DNA from: Gammaproteobacteria bacterium
GTDB taxonomy: Bacteria > Pseudomonadota > Gammaproteobacteria > Steroidobacterales > Steroidobacteraceae
Reading direction: 5' to 3'
Length of the DNA stretch: 64,000 bases
Assembly (NCBI GenBank): GCA_028870635.1
Contig: JAGWPE010000121.1
Location: forward strand, 1-64,000
Shown: positions 58,652 through 64,000 of the stretch, piece after piece
How the letters are laid out: every line of letters starts with the position of its first letter
How positions within the stretch are numbered: position 1 is the stretch's first letter
Program-made: the position numbers and the translations under genes
The notes under the pieces: generated by a model
The model's input: only the letters and a program-made list of their open reading frames with translations
The model's database searches: none
What the model was told of the DNA's origin: nothing

Positions 58652-58660
58652 GGCTTGCCG

Positions 58661-59875
58661 CTACGTGCCGGGCTCACGCACCGGGCGGACATCCTGTGCC
58701 CTGCCCTTCCACTTCCCGCCGCGTCCCAAGGCGTATTCGATGGCGGAATGAACCGTGGCGGCCGCATAAAAGAGCGCCACTGCCGGCAAAGTCAGCGCGA
58801 AGGCCGGTGAGAGGCGATAGAGCCGGACCATCGGCAGATAACAGGCGGTCATCAGCAGCCACGCGGCGGCGCCGAGGGCAACCACGGCGCGCTCGCGCGC
58901 CAGCAGCAGGAGCGGAGGCGCCAGATAAGTGACGATCAGTCCGAGAAGGGTCCCGGCGAGCGCCAGGTACGAGTGCCGCAGCTGGTTGAAGGCGGTGCGC
59001 GAGATCATGGCGCCGATCTCGGCGAGCGAGCCATACACCCGCAGGCTGCGCGTCTGCCGCGCGAGCCCCAGCCAGATCCGCCCGCCGCTCGATTTGACCG
59101 CGCGCGCCAGAGCACAGTCGTCGATGATGCGGCCGCGGATCGCGGCGAGCCCGCCGGCACGGGCGAGCGCGGCCGGCCGGATCAGCATACAACCGCCTGC
59201 GGCGCCCGCGACCGAGGACCGAGGCGATGCGATCCAGGCCGGCGGATAGAGCTTGAGAAAAAAGAAGACGAAGGCCGGGATCAGGAAGCGCTCGGCGAGC
59301 GTCGCCGTCGAGAGCCGCACCATGAGCGATACGAGATCGAGGTGCTCAGCCTCGGCTTTGTCGGCGAGCGCCGCAACCTCACCGGGCACGTACTCGATGT
59401 CGGCATCGGTGAGGAGCAGAAAATCCGGATCGCGGGCGGCCGAAGCGGCAACACCCTGCGACATGGCCCAGAGCTTGCCCGTCCATCCCGGCGCAGGCGG
59501 CGTGCCGCCGAGCACCGTCAATCGCTCGCCCGCACCCGCGGCCTCGGCCGCCCTTCTCGCCTCCTCGGCGGTCCCATCCGTGCTGCCGTCATCGACGACG
59601 ATCAAGTGAAGCGGCGGCACCAGTGTCTGCGCCAGCAACGAGCTCACGGCCTTGCCGATGCCACCGGCTTCGTTGCGCGCCGGGACGACCGCGACCACGC
59701 GCCTGCCTGCCGCGCCTCCCGAGGATGAGGGCCGCGGGCTCAGTACGCGCGAGACCCGCCAGAAGCCGCCGCGCGCAGTCAGCAGATAGAGCCAAATGGC
59801 GAGCGGTGTGCCGGCCGCTACATACGCGAACGTCACAGCGTCAACCGCAACTGGGGCAAGATCGTGCTCGAGCAT
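58661..59875 (-). CDS. hpnB: Hopene-associated glycosyltransferase HpnB
   Basis: VVPARNEAGGIGKAVSSLLAQT; VVDDGSTDGTAEEA; GWTGKLWAMSQG; location beside hpnA/hpnG/shc. Confidence 0.85.
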   Translation of the reverse strand: MLEHDLAPVAVDAVTFAYVAAGTPLAIWLYLLTARGGFWRVSRVLSPRPSSSGGAAGRRVVAVVPARNEAGGIGKAVSSLLAQTLVPPLHLIVVDDGSTDGTAEEARRAAEAAGAGERLTVLGGTPPAPGWTGKLWAMSQGVAASAARDPDFLLLTDADIEYVPGEVAALADKAEAEHLDLVSLMVRLSTATLAERFLIPAFVFFFLKLYPPAWIASPRSSVAGAAGGCMLIRPAALARAGGLAAIRGRIIDDCALARAVKSSGGRIWLGLARQTRSLRVYGSLAEIGAMISRTAFNQLRHSYLALAGTLLGLIVTYLAPPLLLLARERAVVALGAAAWLLMTACYLPMVRLYRLSPAFALTLPAVALFYAAATVHSAIEYALGRGGKWKGRAQDVRPVREPGT

Positions 59876-59916
59876 GCGGGCAGGGCCGGGAGACCGATAT
59901 AATCGGCGGATCTATA

Positions 59917-61374
59917 TTGCCAACTGGCCATTCCGGCTTCCTTCCGCAACCGAGGCCGCGGCCCAAAGCCGCGGAGAGCATACTGATTGCCTCGAAAGAC
60001 ACGAGCGGGCCGCCGTTCCGCAAGCATAGCCCAAGGCGCTTCACCCGTGCAGCGCCCGGGCTGATCGCCGCGGCAGCGCTCGGTCTCGCCCCGGGTGCCG
60101 CAGTGGCGCAGGGGACGTCCGCCGCCGCGCCGGCCTCCACGCCCGCGCGAGCGCCGAAGGTCACCGGTCCGATTCCGGGGGCCGTGCACAAGCCGGCGAA
60201 GCCTCGCCACAAGGTCAACTGGCTCAATCCCACCACCTGGCCGGTGCTGCCGGTTCCACTCACCGCGGTCGACCCCAACAGCGGCACCACCCTCGGCATC
60301 ATTCCGACGATGCTGGTGACCAATTCCCGCAGCGAGATCACGGACATCATCGCGCCGGACATCATGCACAATCCGTATTTCGGCTGGGGCGCGCACGGCC
60401 GCATCCTCGCCTTCCCCTCGAAGGACACACAGTGGTCGATCGTCGCCGGCGGTGAGCAGCACATCGAGAGCACGTTCGATGCGCTCTTCCAGACAGGGTT
60501 GCTGCGCGCGACGCCTTATTCCCTGACGGTCGAGGGCCTCTACGACCGCAGCGGCACGCCGCGGTTCTACGGGATCGGCAACAACTCCTTCAAGATCAAC
60601 CAGACCGTCTACACCGATCAGCAGCTCGGCGTCACGGCCACGTTGGGCTGGAACATCACCCACGCCTGGCAGCTGGCCTATACCTTCGCCGCAAAGAAGG
60701 TCAAGGTGTTGGCCGGAGATCTCCAGGGCATCCCGCCGATCACCGCACGGTTCGCGGACATCATCGGCATCGGCACGACGCACGAGCTGCTGAACCGCGT
60801 CGCGATCGTCTATGACACCCGTGACGACATCACCATCCCCACGCGAGGCATGCAGGTGGTCGTCTACGGCGGCATCGCGAGCCGCAATGTTCAGCTCGAC
60901 GATTCGCTGTTCACGGAAGCCGGCGGCGACGGGCGGTTCTACTGGTCCCCGTTCAGCTCGCTCGTGGTGGCGACCCATGTGGATCTGCGTTATGAGCCGA
61001 GCGCGCGCCACGTGCCCTTCTGGGCGCTGAGCAGCCTGGGCGGCGATGAGACTATCATCGGCGGGTCGCAGACGCTGCGCGGCTACGGCACCTCGCGCTT
61101 CTACGACCGCAACTCCTTCTCGGCCAACATCGAGCTGCGCGAGAACGTGCTGTCGATCGATGCGTTCTCGACGCACATCGACCTGCAGATCGCCCCCTTC
61201 TTCGACACCGGGCGGGTATTCCACCGTCCCGGGATCTGGCCGATCACCCACCTGCACAATGTGTTCGGCGTGGGATTTCGCGGGATCGCACCGCCATCCG
61301 TCGTCGGCTACGTCGACATAGGCAAAGGCCACGAAGGCATCGCCGTCTTCACCGGCATCGGATACCCGTTTTAA
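59917..61374 (+). CDS. BamA/TamA-family (Omp85-like) outer membrane barrel protein without POTRA domains; start uncertain
   Basis: Signal-like AAPGLIAAAALGLAPGAAVAQG; GGDETIIGGSQTLRGYGTSRFYDRNSFSANIELRENV; terminal Phe. Confidence 0.65.
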   Translation: MPTGHSGFLPQPRPRPKAAESILIASKDTSGPPFRKHSPRRFTRAAPGLIAAAALGLAPGAAVAQGTSAAAPASTPARAPKVTGPIPGAVHKPAKPRHKVNWLNPTTWPVLPVPLTAVDPNSGTTLGIIPTMLVTNSRSEITDIIAPDIMHNPYFGWGAHGRILAFPSKDTQWSIVAGGEQHIESTFDALFQTGLLRATPYSLTVEGLYDRSGTPRFYGIGNNSFKINQTVYTDQQLGVTATLGWNITHAWQLAYTFAAKKVKVLAGDLQGIPPITARFADIIGIGTTHELLNRVAIVYDTRDDITIPTRGMQVVVYGGIASRNVQLDDSLFTEAGGDGRFYWSPFSSLVVATHVDLRYEPSARHVPFWALSSLGGDETIIGGSQTLRGYGTSRFYDRNSFSANIELRENVLSIDAFSTHIDLQIAPFFDTGRVFHRPGIWPITHLHNVFGVGFRGIAPPSVVGYVDIGKGHEGIAVFTGIGYPF

Positions 61375-61453
61375 ATTGGCGCAAAGTGCGGCATCCTGCC
61401 GCGTTGCTCGGCTCCGTCCCTGCGCCGAGCCCTTCGGGCCGGCCTTCGCCGTC

Positions 61454-61475
61454 CAAAATCGCTCCTGCGATTTTG
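61454..61475. terminator. Strong hairpin between convergent genes (terminator or REP-like element)
   Basis: CAAAATCGC-TCCT-GCGATTTTG, 9-bp perfect stem. Confidence 0.5.
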
Positions 61476-61574
61476 TGCGCGGCCAGCCGTGTGACAGGGA
61501 TTCATCCCGCGGCCCAGGGAGCGGCCCCTCTGAGATCCGCTACCGCCGGAGGAAGCGCCCCAGGAAACGGCCGC

Positions 61575-62588
61575 TCACTCACTTGCTTTCGGACGGTGCT
61601 GGGTAGTTAGGTAGCCCTGTTCTTCGAACCAGCGCAGCGCGTCCGAGAATGCCTCTGACGGGGGGCGCCAGCGGTAGCCGAGCTCGCGCACGGCTTTTTC
61701 GCTGGAGAAGAACATCCGCTTGCGCGCCATGCGGACACCCTCCACGGTGATGCGGGTCGGCCGCCCCGTGAGCCTGGCGTAGAGCTCCGAGACATACGCG
61801 ACGGGGAGCACGGCGGCGTGAGGCAACCTGATGCGCGGCGGGCTCCGCCCGGCGAGCTGCGCGATGAGCGTCAGGATCTGACGCAGCGTCATATCGTCGC
61901 CGCCCAGAATGTAGCGCTCGCCCACCCGCCCGCTATGGAACGCCAACAGATGGCCGGCCGCGACGTCGTCCACGTGCGCGATGTTGAGTCCCGTATCGAC
62001 ATAGGCGGGCGTTCGGCCGCCGGCCGCATCGAGCACGATCTGGCCCGTGGGTGTCGGCTTGACGTCGCCCGGCCCTATGGGCGTCGAAGGGTTGACGATC
62101 ACGACCGGCACGCCCCGGGCCGCCGCAGCGCGCGCCCGCTCTTCCGCGAGGAACTTCGAGCGCTTGTAGTGGCCGATCATGTCCGCGAGGCCCACGGGAG
62201 TATCCTCCGTGCCCGGCCGGCCATCCGCGGGCAGACCCATCGTGGCGACACTGCTCGTGTAGACGATGCGCCGCACTCCTGCGCGCTGCGCCGCATCGAG
62301 CAGATGACCCGTTCCATCGACGTTCGTGCGGTAGAGCTCCTGCGGGCGCGGGGCCCACAGCCTGTAATCGGCGGCCACATGGAAAGCCGCCTCGCAGCCT
62401 TCGAGCGCCCGCTCGAGAGAGTCGGTATCCGTGAGGTCGCCCACTACCTGCTCGACCGCGAGTGTCGAGACGTTGCGGCGGTCGGACCCGGCGCGCACGA
62501 GCGCACGCACCTGCCAGCGCTCCGCCAGGAGCGCGCGGACGACGGCAGCGCCGACGAATCCGGTCGCGCCCGTCACCAGCGCCTTCAT
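61575..62588 (-). CDS. hpnA: Hopanoid-associated NAD-dependent sugar epimerase HpnA
   Basis: MKALVTGATGFVGAAVVRALLAERWQVRALVRAGSDRRN; ADYRLWAPRPQELYRTNVDGT; YKRSKFLAEERA. Confidence 0.9.
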   Translation of the reverse strand: MKALVTGATGFVGAAVVRALLAERWQVRALVRAGSDRRNVSTLAVEQVVGDLTDTDSLERALEGCEAAFHVAADYRLWAPRPQELYRTNVDGTGHLLDAAQRAGVRRIVYTSSVATMGLPADGRPGTEDTPVGLADMIGHYKRSKFLAEERARAAAARGVPVVIVNPSTPIGPGDVKPTPTGQIVLDAAGGRTPAYVDTGLNIAHVDDVAAGHLLAFHSGRVGERYILGGDDMTLRQILTLIAQLAGRSPPRIRLPHAAVLPVAYVSELYARLTGRPTRITVEGVRMARKRMFFSSEKAVRELGYRWRPPSEAFSDALRWFEEQGYLTTQHRPKASE

Positions 62589-63334
62589 GGCATCCGCGCC
62601 TCTGCGCCGCCGACGAGCGCGCGCCGCGCGGGCGACCCTGGCCGGGCCACGGCCGCGAGCACGCGGCGTGCGACGCGGTACCGTGCGGAGAGGCGTATCA
62701 ACATCCCAACTTCCCCCGGCGCGCGCAGCAGACCCGCGAGCAGCCTCGCAACCTGCAGTTGCCCGCCGCTGCTCGCGGCGATCACCGCCGCCGGCAGCTC
62801 ATCCGAGGCGGTATCGACGATGACCCGCAGCGCGATGAAAGGCAGCCCGGCCTGTCCCGCGACTTGCGCAATCGCGGCGCTCTCCATGTCGACGGCGGCG
62901 GCGCGCGAACGGTGCCAGGCCGCGGCCTTGGCATCCGGACGGCCGATCGGCCGCGCGCTGCTCAAGAGCTTGCCTCCACAGACGATGCAGGAGGCGGGCA
63001 GAGCGGCGCGCAGCCGCTGCCGCCACTCCCCTGAGGTCGCCGAGCCCGCCGCTGCGCAGTCGCCGCCCTCAGCGGCCGCGACCTCCTCCGGCAGCAGCAC
63101 GACGCCGCAAAGCAGTGTCGGGTCGAGCCCACCGGCCATGCCGAAGCTCGCCAGGGCCGTAGCGCCGGCAAGCACGAGGCGGCGCGCGGCGGCGGCCGCG
63201 GCGCTTTCCCCGATGCCGCTCACCGCCAGCAACGCGCCATCGCCGAGCTGGCTCAGCCCGGCGCCGTGACGAGCGGCAGGCCCGAGAGTGCGCGCCTCGG
63301 CGGTGAGCGCCGAGACGATGCCGATCGGCTTCAA
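62585..63334 (-). CDS. hpnG: Hopanoid-associated nucleoside phosphorylase HpnG
   Basis: TTG start LKPIGIVSALTAEARTLG; VSGIGESAAAAAARRL; AAAVDMESAAIAQVAGQAGLPFIALRVIVDTASDELP. Confidence 0.8.
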   Translation of the reverse strand: MKPIGIVSALTAEARTLGPAARHGAGLSQLGDGALLAVSGIGESAAAAAARRLVLAGATALASFGMAGGLDPTLLCGVVLLPEEVAAAEGGDCAAAGSATSGEWRQRLRAALPASCIVCGGKLLSSARPIGRPDAKAAAWHRSRAAAVDMESAAIAQVAGQAGLPFIALRVIVDTASDELPAAVIAASSGGQLQVARLLAGLLRAPGEVGMLIRLSARYRVARRVLAAVARPGSPARRALVGGAEARMP

Positions 63335-64000
63335 GGGGCGGGGGACTCGGTGCGGCGGCGGTAGGCGGCGAGCGCCCAGAGCGGAAAGAAGGCGCAGTAG
63401 CCGTGGTACTTGAGATAAAACACCCGTGGAAATCCGGGGGACGTGTAGCTCGGATGCGACCAGAGCCCGCCGCCCTCCTGAGTGCGCAGCAGGTAGTCGA
63501 CGCCGCGCGCCGCCGCCGGCGATCCGCCCTCGCCCGCGGCGATGAGGGCCAGCACCGCCCATGCCGTCTGATATGGCGTGCTGGCGAAACTCGTATCCGG
63601 ATGGGTTTCGCGATCGTAGCTGTCGTTGCTCTCGCCCCAGCCGCCGTCATCGTTCTGGCGCGAGAGGAGCCAGGCCACGGCGCGGCGCACTGCCGGATCG
63701 TCGGACGGGATGCCGGCAAGCTCCAGTGCCACGAGCACCGACCAGGTGCCGTAGATGTAGTTGGTGCCCCACCGGCCGAACCACGATCCGTCGGCCTCCT
63801 GCTCACGCCTGAGGTACGCGATCGCGCGCTCGGCCGCATCGCGGTCCCGGGGCCGCCTCACGCGCGACAGCAGCGCCAACACCCGCGCCGTCACGTCGCT
63901 CGTCGGCGGATCGAGCAGCGCGCCGTGGTCCGCGAACGGGATGTAGTTGAGGTTGTAATGGGTGTTGTCGGCATCGAACGCGGCGAATCCCCCGTTCTCG
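63331..64000 (-). CDS. shc: Squalene-hopene cyclase, C-terminal part (5' end beyond window)
   Basis: QW motifs QEADGSWFGRWGTNYIYGTWSVLVAL and QNDDGGWGESNDSYD; upstream in-frame ENGGFAAFDADNTHYNLNYIPFADHGALLDPPTSDVTAR up to the window edge. Confidence 0.95.
   Translation of the reverse strand, partial: ENGGFAAFDADNTHYNLNYIPFADHGALLDPPTSDVTARVLALLSRVRRPRDRDAAERAIAYLRREQEADGSWFGRWGTNYIYGTWSVLVALELAGIPSDDPAVRRAVAWLLSRQNDDGGWGESNDSYDRETHPDTSFASTPYQTAWAVLALIAAGEGGSPAAARGVDYLLRTQEGGGLWSHPSYTSPGFPRVFYLKYHGYCAFFPLWALAAYRRRTESPAP

Noticed and set aside
59833-61332. 499-aa minus-strand ORF
   Set aside because: Antisense to the BamA-like barrel gene; no domain recognised

Overview
High-GC proteobacterial chromosome segment, densely coded, with no rRNA, tRNA, CRISPR array or obvious mobile element seen. 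Four blocks stand out. (1) About 1-19.4 kb looks like a catabolic/uptake locus for quinate/shikimate-type compounds, possibly as esters. It has a TonB receptor, a secreted esterase-like alpha/beta hydrolase, two closely related quinate/shikimate dehydrogenase paralogs, a QuiC-type 3-dehydroshikimate dehydratase fused to an HPPD/VOC domain, an MFS carrier, LysR and TetR regulators, a Tat-type dienelactone hydrolase, and an operon of acylating aldehyde dehydrogenase, ThDP enzyme and HMG-CoA-lyase-like protein. Five near-copies of one operator-like motif (consensus about ACGAACTAG-ATAGTTC) lie in the promoters of this block; I found none elsewhere in the window by eye. (2) 29.2-35.6 kb is a coxSLMDEG-type molybdenum hydroxylase cluster whose large subunit has the form-II-like AYRGAGR motif. 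(3) 22-49 kb holds mixed housekeeping and stress genes: CadR/CDF metal efflux, ArsR/SRPBCC, BlaI/M56, ECF sigma/anti-sigma/DUF4097, an alkyltransferase-like protein and others. (4) 57.8-64 kb is a hopanoid cluster (hpnB, hpnA, hpnG, shc) with a phosphopantetheinyl transferase and a BamA-like barrel protein embedded. All function calls come from reading motifs and protein character; no database search was run.
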